Shown: positions 1 to 6,945, counted from the first letter of the stretch. The stretch is DNA of 7,915 bases from Burkholderiaceae bacterium (GCA_025458735.1 JALORV010000041.1:1-7915), one strand, 5' to 3'. The notes: generated from the sequence alone by a model not told the origin. Made by a program: numbers and translations.

Positions 1-291
1 CTGCGGCACGCGCCTGCCTGGCTGGTCGCCCTGCTGGCGCCGGCGGGGCGCATGCCGCTGACGAACTACCTGCTGCAGTCGCTGGCGATGGGACTGCTGT
101 TGACGGGCTGGGGGCTGGGACTGGGCGACGCGCTGTCGTACTGGCAGCTCAGCGCGCTGGCGCTGGTGATTTTCGCCGTGCAGGCATTGCTCAGTCGCTG
201 GTGGCTGGCGCGGACTGCGCAGGGCCCACTCGAAGCGCTGTGGCGGGCCTGGACCGCAGGCAGCGGCCGACGCGTTCCGCCACCGCTGTGA
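1..291 (+). CDS. DUF418 family membrane protein, C-terminal part (5' end outside window)
   Basis: The reading frame is open from the first base and ends at TGA 289-291, giving the last 96 residues of a longer protein. The stretch GRMPLTNYLLQS, at about residues 16-27 of this part, followed by a hydrophobic segment (LAMGLLLTGWGLGLG), a second hydrophobic helix around LSALALVIFAVQALLSRWW, and the closing GPLEALWRAWT is the typical end of DUF418 proteins. These are multi-pass inner-membrane proteins, usually of 350-420 residues, often annotated YeiB-like, with no firmly known function. The end of the family (GPLE-LWR) is complete, so the 3' end is natural. It converges on the MOSC gene with 26 bases between the two stop codons. 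That gap holds only a 5-bp hairpin (305-317) with no T-tract. The family call comes from recalled motifs. Confidence 0.8.
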   Translation: MRHAPAWLVALLAPAGRMPLTNYLLQSLAMGLLLTGWGLGLGDALSYWQLSALALVIFAVQALLSRWWLARTAQGPLEALWRAWTAGSGRRVPPPL

Positions 292-317
292 CGCCGAAGT
301 GGACCGTCGGCCCGACG

Positions 318-1160
318 CTACAAAGCCAGCGTCAGCTCGATCGTGTCACCGGTCCGCAGCTCGCTGCCGGCGCCGCGCGTCACGATGGCGTTGACGCCGA
401 AGGTCACGCCACCCGCCGCATCGTCCCGGCGGTACTGCGCCAGCGTGTCGCCCGGCTCGCTCGATTCGCCGGTGGCCGGATCGACATCGGGAACGGTGCA
501 GCGGACGCAGGGCTTGACCACGCGCAGTTCGATATCGCCGCTTGCGAGCCGCGCGACGTAATCTTCCTCGAAGGCATCGACGCCGCCCAGCACGAGATTC
601 GGGCGAAAGCGCTCGATGCCGACCGCCGGCAACGAACTGCGCGCGAGCCGGCCGTTGAGCTCGGCGAGCGAGGCGGTCGAGGCCACCAGCAGCGCGAAGG
701 CGTCCGCAAACTTGTACGGCGCCGCCGTCGCGCCGGTGTAGCGCACGTTTGAAAGCCGCCGCGCCTCGGGATCGAAGCGCATCAGCCGGCACGGCCGCCC
801 GAGGAACTGCGTCAGCCAGGCATCGGCGACTTCGCCCTGAGTGACCGCGGCGACCGTGTCGTTCCAGACCTGCACGCTGATGACGTCGCCCTCGCTCGCC
901 AGCGGCACCTCCAGCTGCAGCATGCCGGGCGCCCTGACGCGCAGCTCGGTCGAGGTGAGCCGCGTTTCGATCAGCGCCATTTTCGGCAGCTCGCGCTGGC
1001 TCAGGAACTCGCCGCTGGCATCGACAACCACCCACTCGCGGTCACCGACGCCGTCGATCTCGAGTCCGGTGGCGGCCACGGTGGCGCGGTCGACCGCGAA
1101 GCCGCGGCAGCCCTTGATCGGATAGATGAACAGTTGGTCGATGGTGGCGTGCGTCGTCAT
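318..1160 (-). CDS. MOSC domain-containing protein (YcbX/mARC-like, without ferredoxin domain)
   Basis: This is a 280-residue protein. Residues 1-120 match the MOSC N-terminal beta-barrel domain (IYPIKGCRG near residue 12, then DREW at 40-43). Residues 130-280 form the MOSC domain, with GIERFRPNLVLGG (181-193) and KPCVRC (216-221) followed by DVDPATGE. MOSC proteins bind the molybdenum cofactor. In YcbX and mARC proteins, a Cys of this motif ligates the metal and the enzyme reduces N-hydroxylated compounds. E. coli YcbX has an extra C-terminal 2Fe-2S ferredoxin domain. It is absent here, so any electron donor must be a separate protein. ATG 1160 was chosen because the family N-terminus begins there. 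A GAGG that overlaps the ychF stop codon lies 9 bases upstream. The 11-base gap from ychF implies co-transcription and perhaps translational coupling. The substrate is unknown. Confidence 0.88.
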   Translation of the reverse strand: MTTHATIDQLFIYPIKGCRGFAVDRATVAATGLEIDGVGDREWVVVDASGEFLSQRELPKMALIETRLTSTELRVRAPGMLQLEVPLASEGDVISVQVWNDTVAAVTQGEVADAWLTQFLGRPCRLMRFDPEARRLSNVRYTGATAAPYKFADAFALLVASTASLAELNGRLARSSLPAVGIERFRPNLVLGGVDAFEEDYVARLASGDIELRVVKPCVRCTVPDVDPATGESSEPGDTLAQYRRDDAAGGVTFGVNAIVTRGAGSELRTGDTIELTLAL

Positions 1161-1171
1161 CGGATCCGGCC

Positions 1172-2216
1172 TCAGACGTTGAAACGGAAGTGCATCACGT
1201 CGCCGTCGGCCACGACATAGTCCTTGCCTTCGAGCCGCATGCGGCCTGCTTCCTTGGCGCCGGCCTCGCCCTTGAACTTCACGTAGTCGTCGAAGGCAAT
1301 GGTCTCGGCGCGGATGAAGCCCTTCTCGAAGTCGGTATGGATCACGCCGGCCGCCTGGGGCGCCGTCGCGCCGCGCACCACGGTCCATGCCCGTACTTCC
1401 TTCGGTCCGGCGGTGAAGTAGGTCTGCAGGCCGAGCAGCTGATAGCCGGCACGGATCACGCGATCGAGCCCCGGCTCGTGCATGCCCATGTCCTCGAGGA
1501 ACACGGTCCTGTCCTCCTCCGACAGGTCGGCAATCTCAGCCTCGACCTTGGCGCACACCGCCACCACCGGCGCGTTCTCGCGTGCCGCAAAGGCGCGCAC
1601 CTGCTCGAGCAGCGGATTGCCCTCGAAGCCGTGTTCCTCCACGTTGGCGACGTACATCGTCGGCTTCGCGGTCAGCAGGAACAACGGCCGGATCACCTCG
1701 CGTTCCTCGGGGTAGAGGTCGACGCTGCGCACCGGCCGCGCCTCGTTCAGCGCCGGCTGGATCTTCTCCAGCGCATCGACCAGCCAGCTGCTTGTCGACC
1801 GTCTGCAGGTCGGCCAGTGCCAGCTCGGTGTTGATGACCTCGATGTCGGACACCGGATCGATCTTTCCTGCGACGTGGACGATGTTGGGGTCGTCGAAGC
1901 AGCGCACGATGTGCGCAATCGCGTCGCACTCGCGGATGTTGGCGAGAAACTGGTTACCCAGGCCCTCGCCCTTGCTGGCGCCCGCGACCAGGCCGGCGAT
2001 GTCGACGAACTCGACGGCGGCGGGCAGCACGTTCTCCGGGCGGGCGATCGCGGCCAGCGCGGCGAGGCGAGGATCCGGCACCTCGACGATGCCGACGTTC
2101 GGCTCGATGGTGCAGAACGGATAGTTCTCGGCGGCGATGCCGGCCTTGGTGAGCGCGTTGAAGAGCGTCGACTTGCCGACATTGGGCAGGCCGACGATGC
2201 CGCATTTCAGAGACAT
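1172..2216 (-). pseudogene. ychF: ychF, ribosome-associated ATPase of the Obg-related family, frameshifted
   Basis: Two halves of YchF (also EngD/OLA1) lie in different frames. The first, from ATG 2216 to about 1785, encodes 144 residues with the P-loop GLPNVGKS (9-16), switch region [10 protein letters not shown] (31-40) and G3 motif VDIAG (71-75). The second, from about 1783 to TGA 1172, encodes 203 residues with NVEE in place of the usual NKxD, as expected for this ATP-preferring family. It ends in the C-terminal TGS domain ([16 protein letters not shown] onward, to FNV). Joined, they give 347 residues against 363 in E. coli. About 17 residues are missing exactly at the junction, within the antiparallel helical hairpin inserted in the G domain. 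The junction reads CTGGCTGG, so a deletion of about 50 bases between CTGG repeats would explain it. Translation from 2216 would run out of frame and stop at 1536 (226 residues). Either the gene is genuinely broken or the assembly collapsed here. Everything else is well conserved. Confidence 0.9.
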
Positions 2217-2219
2217 GGA

Positions 2220-2274
2220 CGGACTTTCGGGGTGGCGTGCCGCCTCGCAGGCTGGCGCACGCAGGAAAAGTCCG
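2220..2274. other. Nested inverted repeats in the divergent ychF / GNAT spacer
   Basis: The 85-base spacer between the divergent starts contains three concentric inverted repeats. They are CGGACTTT (2220-2227) with AAAGTCCG (2267-2274), GCGTGC (2235-2240) with GCACGC (2257-2262), and GCCT (2242-2245) with AGGC (2249-2252) around a CGC loop. Together they could fold into one long interrupted hairpin in RNA from either strand, or form a symmetric protein-binding site. No clear -35/-10 pair was seen. The function is unknown. Confidence 0.5.
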
Positions 2275-2290
2275 CGATTATCGCCGACCC

Positions 2291-2296
2291 GGAGGA
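2291..2296 (+). promoter_or_regulatory. Ribosome binding site of the first GNAT gene
   Basis: GGAGGA lies 5 bases before ATG 2302. It is the strongest Shine-Dalgarno sequence in the window and fixes the start of this gene. Confidence 0.8.
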
Positions 2297-2301
2297 AGAC
2301 G

Positions 2302-2754
2302 ATGAACGTACATCTGGTCGAAATCACCAAGGACACCGTGCGCGCCGTCTGCAGGCTCGATGCCGGCGACGACGGCCAGCAGGTCGCGCCGAACGCGTTC
2401 TCGATCGCGCAGGCCTACTTCGCGCCCGAGGCCTGGTTCCGGGCGATCCACGCAGATGGCGAACTCGCGGGCTTCCTGATGCTGTACGACCCGTCGCTGT
2501 CGCCGGCGCCAGAGGAGAAGGAGTTCATGCTCTGGCGGCTGATGATCGACGCGCGTCATCAGGGCCGCGGCATCGGGCACGCCGCGGTGGCACGGTTGTG
2601 CGAACACGTTCGCACGCGGCCGGGCGGCAACGCGCTGTACGTCTCACACGTCAAGGCGGCCGATCGGCTGGCGCGGTTCTACGCGTCGCTCGGGTTCGCC
2701 TACACCGGCGACGAGGAGGACGGCGAGCTGTGGATGGTGCGGCCGCTGGCATGA
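2302..2754 (+). CDS. GNAT family N-acetyltransferase (polyamine acetyltransferase-like)
   Basis: This is a 150-residue single-domain GNAT protein that would transfer the acetyl group of acetyl-CoA to an amine. The acetyl-CoA pyrophosphate-binding motif A is QGRGIG (87-92), following the beta strand FMLWRLMID (75-83). The C-terminal part, [20 protein letters not shown] (113-132), then a short acidic stretch and ELWMVRPL, resembles the end of the BltD/PaiA group, which acetylates spermidine and related amines. That substrate class is an inference from pattern, and the enzyme could equally act on another small amine. The start is set by GGAGGA 5 bases upstream of ATG 2302. It diverges from ychF and is followed 18 bases later by a second GNAT frame, with which it is probably co-transcribed. 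Confidence 0.85.
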   Translation: MNVHLVEITKDTVRAVCRLDAGDDGQQVAPNAFSIAQAYFAPEAWFRAIHADGELAGFLMLYDPSLSPAPEEKEFMLWRLMIDARHQGRGIGHAAVARLCEHVRTRPGGNALYVSHVKAADRLARFYASLGFAYTGDEEDGELWMVRPLA

Positions 2755-2772
2755 ACGTCTGCCGCTGCTTCA

Positions 2773-3393
2773 ATGCGCCCGTGTCGCAGTCCGCGCGCAG
2801 CACGTAGATGCTCTGTGGCACCCTTGCGCCAAGATGCCGACTGGTTTGCCGAGCCCGGCACGCGTTCGCACGCCTCCGAATTGCAGGCGTACTACGAAGC
2901 CAATCCGGAGTACTGGCGGCTGGTGCACGGCCATCCGCCGCCGCCCGGCGAAGCCGAGGAAGGCTTCGACTTCAAGCCGCCGGAGATGCCGTACCGCAGC
3001 CTGCCCGTCTGGCTGATCCGCGAGCGGGTCTCGGGCCGGCTGATCGCTGATCTGTGGGTTGCTACCGACCTGCTGGCGCCCGGCGTTTCGCATCTCGGCT
3101 TCTTCCTGATCGAACGCGCTCGCCAGGGCAGCGGATTCGCCGACGAACTGCACGAGGCCTACGAGGCCTGGGCCCGGGGGGACGGAGCGCGCTGGCTGCG
3201 GCTCGGGGTGGTCGAGAACAACCGTCGGGCAACGGCGTTCTGGCGGCGCATGGGCTATGTCGAGGTGACCCGGCGCGGCGATGTCGTGATCGGTGCACTG
3301 ACGCACCAGCTTCGCATCATGGTCAAGGTGTTGCCCGGCTCGACGCTCGATGATTACCTCGCCGCCGTGCCGCGCGATCGCGCCGTGGCTTAA
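2773..3393 (+). CDS. Second GNAT family N-acetyltransferase
   Basis: The protein has up to 206 residues. The GNAT core shows strand HLGFFLIE (107-114), motif A QGSGFA (118-123), then an amphipathic helix, LRLGVVENNRRATAFWRRMGY (142-162) and a final strand. The early NPEYWRLVHGHPP (44-56) is common in a GNAT subgroup of unknown substrate. The start is uncertain. ATG 2773 has no Shine-Dalgarno sequence and adds an Arg-rich stretch (MRPCRSPRAARRCS) that does not look like the family. GTG 2815 or TTG 2824 would begin close to the conserved region. The frame is the same as that of the preceding GNAT gene, separated from it only by TGA 2752-2754. The last 25 residues after RIMVKVL extend past the usual GNAT end. 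Its stop codon overlaps that of the patatin-like gene on the other strand. Confidence 0.82.
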   Translation: MRPCRSPRAARRCSVAPLRQDADWFAEPGTRSHASELQAYYEANPEYWRLVHGHPPPPGEAEEGFDFKPPEMPYRSLPVWLIRERVSGRLIADLWVATDLLAPGVSHLGFFLIERARQGSGFADELHEAYEAWARGDGARWLRLGVVENNRRATAFWRRMGYVEVTRRGDVVIGALTHQLRIMVKVLPGSTLDDYLAAVPRDRAVA

Positions 3394-4448
3394 AGAGGGC
3401 GGGTGATCGAAAGGTCCGGCCGCTCGAGCCACGCGGCGGCGTCGTCGGCGAACCGCTGCATCTCGGCGATCGCGCGTTCCCACGCGGCAATTCGCGCCGC
3501 GTGATTCAGGCCGTAGCGGTAGAAGTCCTGGCGCTCGGGCAGCCGGCCGTTCGGCAGCCGCGCCAGCATCGCCGGCGAGGGCGCTATCAGCACGACGCTG
3601 GCGAGCCACGGGTGCGCACGCGGCCGCGCCCGCCAGCGCAGCGACTTGTCGAGCCAGCCCGGCGTCACCCACGGCACGAAGTGCGGGTAAAGCGTGAGTC
3701 CCGGCAGGCGTGCATAGGGCAGCAGCAGGTGGTAGTCGATCAGTCCGCCGTCCCAGTAATCGCCGGGCGGCGCGCCGTCGATGTCCCGCACCGGTTCGCA
3801 CACCAGCGGGATCGAGCCCGATGCAAGCAGCGCGTCCTCGCGATTGGCCGCCGTCAAAGGCACCTGCTGATCGCCGAAGGCGTCTTCGTAGCGCAGCGCC
3901 GAAACTGCGCCGGCACCGAACACCACGCGCTGCAGGTGCTGCGCCAGGCGGGAACGCGCGAGGACATTGGCGAAGGCCGCGCGCGCAAACGCCGTGCGTG
4001 TACCGGCGGCGAGCGGAGCGCGGGCGCGTGCGGAGATCACCGACAGCGCGACCGCCGGGCGCTGTGCAACGGGTGTCGCGCAGACCGCCTGTGCCAGCCG
4101 GCGGCAGGTCGCGGCGACCATCGCGGGCGAAGGGCGCTGCGGATAGTTCTGCTCGCGCACGTAGGCATGCTGCAGGCGGTCGAGTGCGTCGGCAGCGTCC
4201 GGCCGCGCGAGCGCTGCCATGCGCCAGGCACCGATCGATGCGCCGACGAGCTCGACCCGAGGCATGCGGGCCAGCCAGGATGCAGCCAGCCGGCGGTCAA
4301 ACGGCAGCAGCGCCAGGCCCTTCGGTCCGCCCGCCGCCGCCGGGATGCAGGCGACATCGGCAGGCGTGAGGCCGCGCTCCTCGATGTGGCGCCGCGCGAC
4401 GGCGCCGAGGCGGATGTCAAGCGTGCCCTGCGCCACGCCGGTGATCAA
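3390..4448 (-). CDS. Patatin-like acyl hydrolase (phospholipase family)
   Basis: This 352-residue protein shows all the patatin signatures: the oxyanion-hole loop GGPKG (40-44), the nucleophile elbow GASIG (69-73) with Ser71, the segment LLASGSIP (207-214), and the catalytic Asp in DGG (233-235). Ser71 and Asp233 would form the Ser-Asp dyad that hydrolyses acyl esters. The natural substrate is not indicated. No signal peptide is visible, so it is probably cytoplasmic. The start given is TTG 4448, whose TTGA overlaps the pth stop codon. GTG 4436 gives a protein 4 residues shorter and is equally possible. Neither has a good Shine-Dalgarno sequence, so translational coupling to pth is plausible. 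The 3' end overlaps that of the second GNAT gene by 4 bases. Confidence 0.85.
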   Translation of the reverse strand: MITGVAQGTLDIRLGAVARRHIEERGLTPADVACIPAAAGGPKGLALLPFDRRLAASWLARMPRVELVGASIGAWRMAALARPDAADALDRLQHAYVREQNYPQRPSPAMVAATCRRLAQAVCATPVAQRPAVALSVISARARAPLAAGTRTAFARAAFANVLARSRLAQHLQRVVFGAGAVSALRYEDAFGDQQVPLTAANREDALLASGSIPLVCEPVRDIDGAPPGDYWDGGLIDYHLLLPYARLPGLTLYPHFVPWVTPGWLDKSLRWRARPRAHPWLASVVLIAPSPAMLARLPNGRLPERQDFYRYGLNHAARIAAWERAIAEMQRFADDAAAWLERPDLSITRPL

Positions 4449-5047
4449 CGCGTGTGCAGCTTGAGCATCGCCGCTTCGAACTTGCCTTCGGCGAGCAGTT
4501 CGACGATGCCTTCACCGCGGTCGACCGCGTCGTCGATCAGGGCCTGTTCCTCCTTGCGCGGCGGATGCAGGACGAAGTCGGCGACCTCCTGCTGCAGCTG
4601 CAGCGTGCGCGGATGGCCGATGCCGATGCGCAGTCGCCAGAAGTCGGCCGTGGACAGGCGCGCCTGCGTGTCCTTGAGGCCGTTGTGCCCAGCGGTGCCG
4701 CCGCCGCGCTTGAGCTTGACCGCTCCCGGCGGCAGATCGAGTTCGTCGTGCACGACCAGGATCTCGGTCGGCAGGATCCGGTAGAACAGCGCCAGCGCCA
4801 CGACCGACTGGCCGGAGCGATTCATGTAGGTGGTGGGTTTCAGCAGCCAGAGCTCGCGGCCGCCGAGGCGGACACGGGCGACGTCGCCATGGAACTTGCG
4901 CTCGCTCGAAAAGCGCGCACCGGCACGGCGCGCAACGGCGTCCACCAGCCAGTAGCCGGCGTTATGCCGTGTGGCCGCGTACTCGGCGCCGAAGTTGCCG
5001 AGGCCGACGACGAGCCGGATGCCGCGCGTGTGTTCGCTGTCTTCCAT
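4445..5047 (-). CDS. pth: Peptidyl-tRNA hydrolase
   Basis: This is a 200-residue protein of the bacterial Pth family (E. coli, 194). It cleaves the ester bond of peptidyl-tRNAs released from stalled ribosomes and so recycles tRNA in the cytoplasm. The active-site residues are in place: N18 in GLGN, catalytic H28 in TRHNAG, N76 in [10 protein letters not shown]101 in HDELDLPPG, and H121-N122 in [20 protein letters not shown] (138-146) is also typical. The N-terminus carries about 8 extra residues (MEDSEHTR) before the first strand. One oddity is that the usual N-P-G after the first strand is N-F-G (18-20). The gene lies downstream of the rplY terminator, with 61 GC-rich bases before its start and no obvious promoter. 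It probably forms a transcription unit with the patatin-like gene. Confidence 0.96.
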   Translation of the reverse strand: MEDSEHTRGIRLVVGLGNFGAEYAATRHNAGYWLVDAVARRAGARFSSERKFHGDVARVRLGGRELWLLKPTTYMNRSGQSVVALALFYRILPTEILVVHDELDLPPGAVKLKRGGGTAGHNGLKDTQARLSTADFWRLRIGIGHPRTLQLQQEVADFVLHPPRKEEQALIDDAVDRGEGIVELLAEGKFEAAMLKLHTR

Positions 5048-5108
5048 TGCCCGGAGTCACGCGTCGCGCGCAGCATGCCGTGCGACGGCAGTGCCGCGGG
5101 GCGCGCAG

Positions 5109-5141
5109 AAAAAAGGCCCGCTGCCATTCCGGCAGCGGGCC
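5109..5141 (-). terminator. Rho-independent terminator after rplY
   Basis: Read on the minus strand, an 11-bp perfect GC-rich stem (5131-5141 pairing with 5115-5125) with a 5-base loop is followed directly by six T residues (5114-5109). It lies about 30 bases after the rplY stop and about 60 bases before the pth start. It should therefore end the prs-rplY transcript and separate it from pth. The plus-strand side lacks a T-tract, so it works in one direction only. Confidence 0.93.
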
Positions 5142-5172
5142 CGATTGTGCCGGAGCCGCGTGAGCGGGGCGG

Positions 5173-5883
5173 TTACTTCTTCTTCTTGTCGCCGCCCTTG
5201 TCGTCCTTGGCGTCCTTGCCGCCCTTGCCTGCGGCGGCCGGCGCTGCTGCGACCGGCGCCTTCTGGGCGGTGGCGGGCACATCGGCCGCCGCCACCGGCG
5301 CGGCCGCCTCTTCCTCGGCCTGCTCGCCATGCGTCGACACGGCGACCACGACCGGGTTCTCCTTGCCCTTCAGCACCGGAGTCACGCCCGCCGGCAGCTT
5401 CAGGTCACGCACGCGCACGGTCTGGTGCGCCTGCAGTTCCGACAGGTCGACGGCGATGAACTCCGGCAGGTCCTTCGGCAGGCACGCCACGTCGACCTCG
5501 GACATGATGTGGCTGATCAGGCCGCCGGCCAGCTTCACTGCCGGCGAGTTCTCCTGCCCGCTGAAGTGCAGCGGCACGCGCATGTGGATCTTCTGGTCCT
5601 CGGTGACGCGCTGGAAGTCGATGTGCAGCACCTGCGGCTTGTACGGGTGCATCTGGAAATTGCGCAGCAGCACCCGCTCCGACCGGCCATCGAGTTCCAT
5701 GTCGAGGATCGACGCATGGAACTTCTCCTTGCGCAGCGCGTGGAACAGCGGGTTGTGCTCGACCATGATCGGCTGCACTGCGGCACTGCCGCCGTACAGG
5801 ATGCCCGGAACCTGGCCGGTGTGGCGCAGGCGGCGGCTCGCACTCGTGCCTTGCGCGTCTCGTTTGGTTGCAACAACTTTCAT
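5173..5883 (-). CDS. rplY: 50S ribosomal protein L25 (CTC family, long form)
   Basis: This is a 236-residue protein. Residues 1-92 form the L25 domain that binds 5S rRNA in the large subunit, with RRLRHTGQVPGILYGG (17-32) and HIDFQRV (87-93). Residues 93-183 form the TL5/CTC C-terminal domain found in long L25 proteins but absent from the short E. coli L25. Residues 184-236 are a low-complexity Ala/Glu tail ending in a Lys-rich stretch (GKGGKDAKDD, then KKKK), which is common in beta- and gammaproteobacterial members. ATG 5883 is chosen because GGAG lies 6 bases upstream and MKVVATKRD is the family start. A GTG at 5895 would place this Shine-Dalgarno inside the gene. It lies 111 bases downstream of prs and is followed by a strong terminator. 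Confidence 0.96.
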   Translation of the reverse strand: MKVVATKRDAQGTSASRRLRHTGQVPGILYGGSAAVQPIMVEHNPLFHALRKEKFHASILDMELDGRSERVLLRNFQMHPYKPQVLHIDFQRVTEDQKIHMRVPLHFSGQENSPAVKLAGGLISHIMSEVDVACLPKDLPEFIAVDLSELQAHQTVRVRDLKLPAGVTPVLKGKENPVVVAVSTHGEQAEEEAAAPVAAADVPATAQKAPVAAAPAAAGKGGKDAKDDKGGDKKKK

Positions 5884-5938
5884 TTGACACTCCACTTGGT
5901 GCCTGCAGACCGCGACCAGTCACGACAGGCCGTTGCGA

Positions 5939-5955
5939 TGCGGCGACATGCCGCA
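5939..5955 (-). other. Small hairpin in the prs-rplY spacer
   Basis: TGCGGC (5939-5944) and GCCGCA (5950-5955) form a perfect 6-bp stem with a 5-base loop between prs and rplY. No T-tract follows, so it is not an intrinsic terminator. It might be an RNA processing or stability element, or chance in GC-rich DNA. Confidence 0.35.
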
Positions 5956-5972
5956 CCGTGATGCTCTTTTGC

Positions 5973-6005
5973 TTATTCGATCCTCATTCGATGCTCATTC
6001 AATGA
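5973..6005 (-). repeat. Three tandem copies of an 11-base unit across the prs stop codon
   Basis: On the plus strand the units are TTATTCGATCC (5973-5983), TCATTCGATGC (5984-5994) and TCATTCAATGA (5995-6005), differing from each other at two to four positions. The prs stop codon is in the third unit. On the minus strand each copy carries GAATGA or GAATAA, so stop-codon sequences are repeated after the gene end. Local slippage duplication is a likely origin. Confidence 0.7.
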
Positions 6006-6945
6006 ACAGCGAGCTGACCGAATCCTCGCGGGCAATGCGCGAGATGGTCTCGCCCAGCAGCGCCGCGCACGACAGCTGGCGGATCTTCGGGCACGCTGCC
6101 GCTGCCGGCGACAGCGGGATGGTGTCGGTCACGACCAGCTCATCGATCACGGAGTTCATCAGCCGCTCGACCGCCTTGCCCGACAGCACCGGGTGCGTGG
6201 CATAGGCCATCACGCGCTGGGCGCCCTCGTCGCGCAGCGCCTGCGCGGCCTGGCACAGCGTATTCGCGGTGTCGACCATGTCGTCCATGATCACGCAGTT
6301 GCGCCCCTCGACCTCGCCGATGATGTGCATCACCTCGGCGACGTTCGCGCGCGGCCGCCGCTTGTCGATGATCGCCAGTTCCGCATCCATGCGCTTGGCC
6401 AGCGCGCGGGCGCGCACCACGCCGCCGACGTCGGGCGAGACCACGACCAGGTTGTCGTAGTTGTGTTTCCACAGGTCGCCGAGCAGGATCGGGCTGGCGT
6501 AGATGTTGTCGACCGGGATGTCGAAGAAGCCCTGGATCTGGTCGGCGTGCAGGTCCATGACCAGCACGCGGTTGATGCCGACCACCTGCAGCATGTTGGC
6601 CACGACCTTGGCACTGATCGCCACCCGGGCGCTGCGTGGCCGCCGGTCCTGGCGCGCGTAGCCGAAGTAGGGAATCGCGGCCGTGATGCGGCCGGCCGAG
6701 GCGCGCTTCAGCGCATCGGCCATGATCAGGATTTCCATCAGGTTGTCGTTGGTCGGCGCGCAGGTCGGCTGCAGGATGAAGACATCCTTGCCGCGCACGT
6801 TCTCGAACAGTTCGACCGTGACCTCGCCGTCGGAGAAGCGCGACACCTGCGCCTTGCCGAGCGGAATGTTGATGTGCTGTGCCACGGCCTGCGCGAGCTT
6901 CGGGTTCGCGTTGCCCGTGAACACCATCAGGTTGTCGGGGACCAT
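5995..6945 (-). CDS. prs: Ribose-phosphate pyrophosphokinase (PRPP synthetase)
   Basis: Prs makes 5-phosphoribosyl 1-diphosphate from ribose 5-phosphate and ATP, the precursor for purines, pyrimidines, histidine, tryptophan and NAD. Visible landmarks are [10 protein letters not shown] (9-18), RFSDGE (36-41), [13 protein letters not shown] (59-71), [11 protein letters not shown] (92-102), the metal and substrate region [14 protein letters not shown] (131-144), [12 protein letters not shown] (169-180), the flexible catalytic loop DKRRPRAN (194-201), and the PRPP loop DDMVDTANT (221-229). The loop normally reads DTGGT or DTAGT, so Asn228 is unusual. Three in-frame ATGs (6963, 6954, 6945) are possible starts. 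The last gives 316 residues, the usual family length, and is used here. ATG 6954 has an AGG 9 bases upstream and may be the true start. The gene lies 138 bases after tRNA-Gln and upstream of rplY. Confidence 0.96.
   Translation of the reverse strand: MVPDNLMVFTGNANPKLAQAVAQHINIPLGKAQVSRFSDGEVTVELFENVRGKDVFILQPTCAPTNDNLMEILIMADALKRASAGRITAAIPYFGYARQDRRPRSARVAISAKVVANMLQVVGINRVLVMDLHADQIQGFFDIPVDNIYASPILLGDLWKHNYDNLVVVSPDVGGVVRARALAKRMDAELAIIDKRRPRANVAEVMHIIGEVEGRNCVIMDDMVDTANTLCQAAQALRDEGAQRVMAYATHPVLSGKAVERLMNSVIDELVVTDTIPLSPAAAACPKIRQLSCAALLGETISRIAREDSVSSLFIE

Noticed and set aside
305..317. Bidirectional terminator between the DUF418 and MOSC genes
   Set aside because: The stem is only 5 bp and lacks a T-tract on either strand.
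1161..1388. N-terminal extension of the MOSC protein by 76 residues
   Set aside because: The extension lies inside ychF in another frame and is Arg-rich. The ATG at 1160 matches the family start.
1784..1784. Programmed ribosomal frameshift in ychF
   Set aside because: There is no slippery heptamer, and about 17 family residues are absent at the same point, which a frameshift would not explain.
2217..2336. 40-residue N-terminal extension of YchF
   Set aside because: The conserved start [16 protein letters not shown] begins at ATG 2216, and the extension would overlap the divergent GNAT gene.
3501..4784. Long plus-strand open frame (427 codons) opposite the patatin-like gene and pth
   Set aside because: It is antisense to two well-recognised proteins, is Arg/Ala-rich, and shows no domain. 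It is a by-product of high GC.
4454..5887. Plus-strand open frame of 477 codons opposite pth and rplY
   Set aside because: It covers a terminator and two conserved genes on the other strand and has low-complexity Ser/Arg composition. It is a shadow frame.
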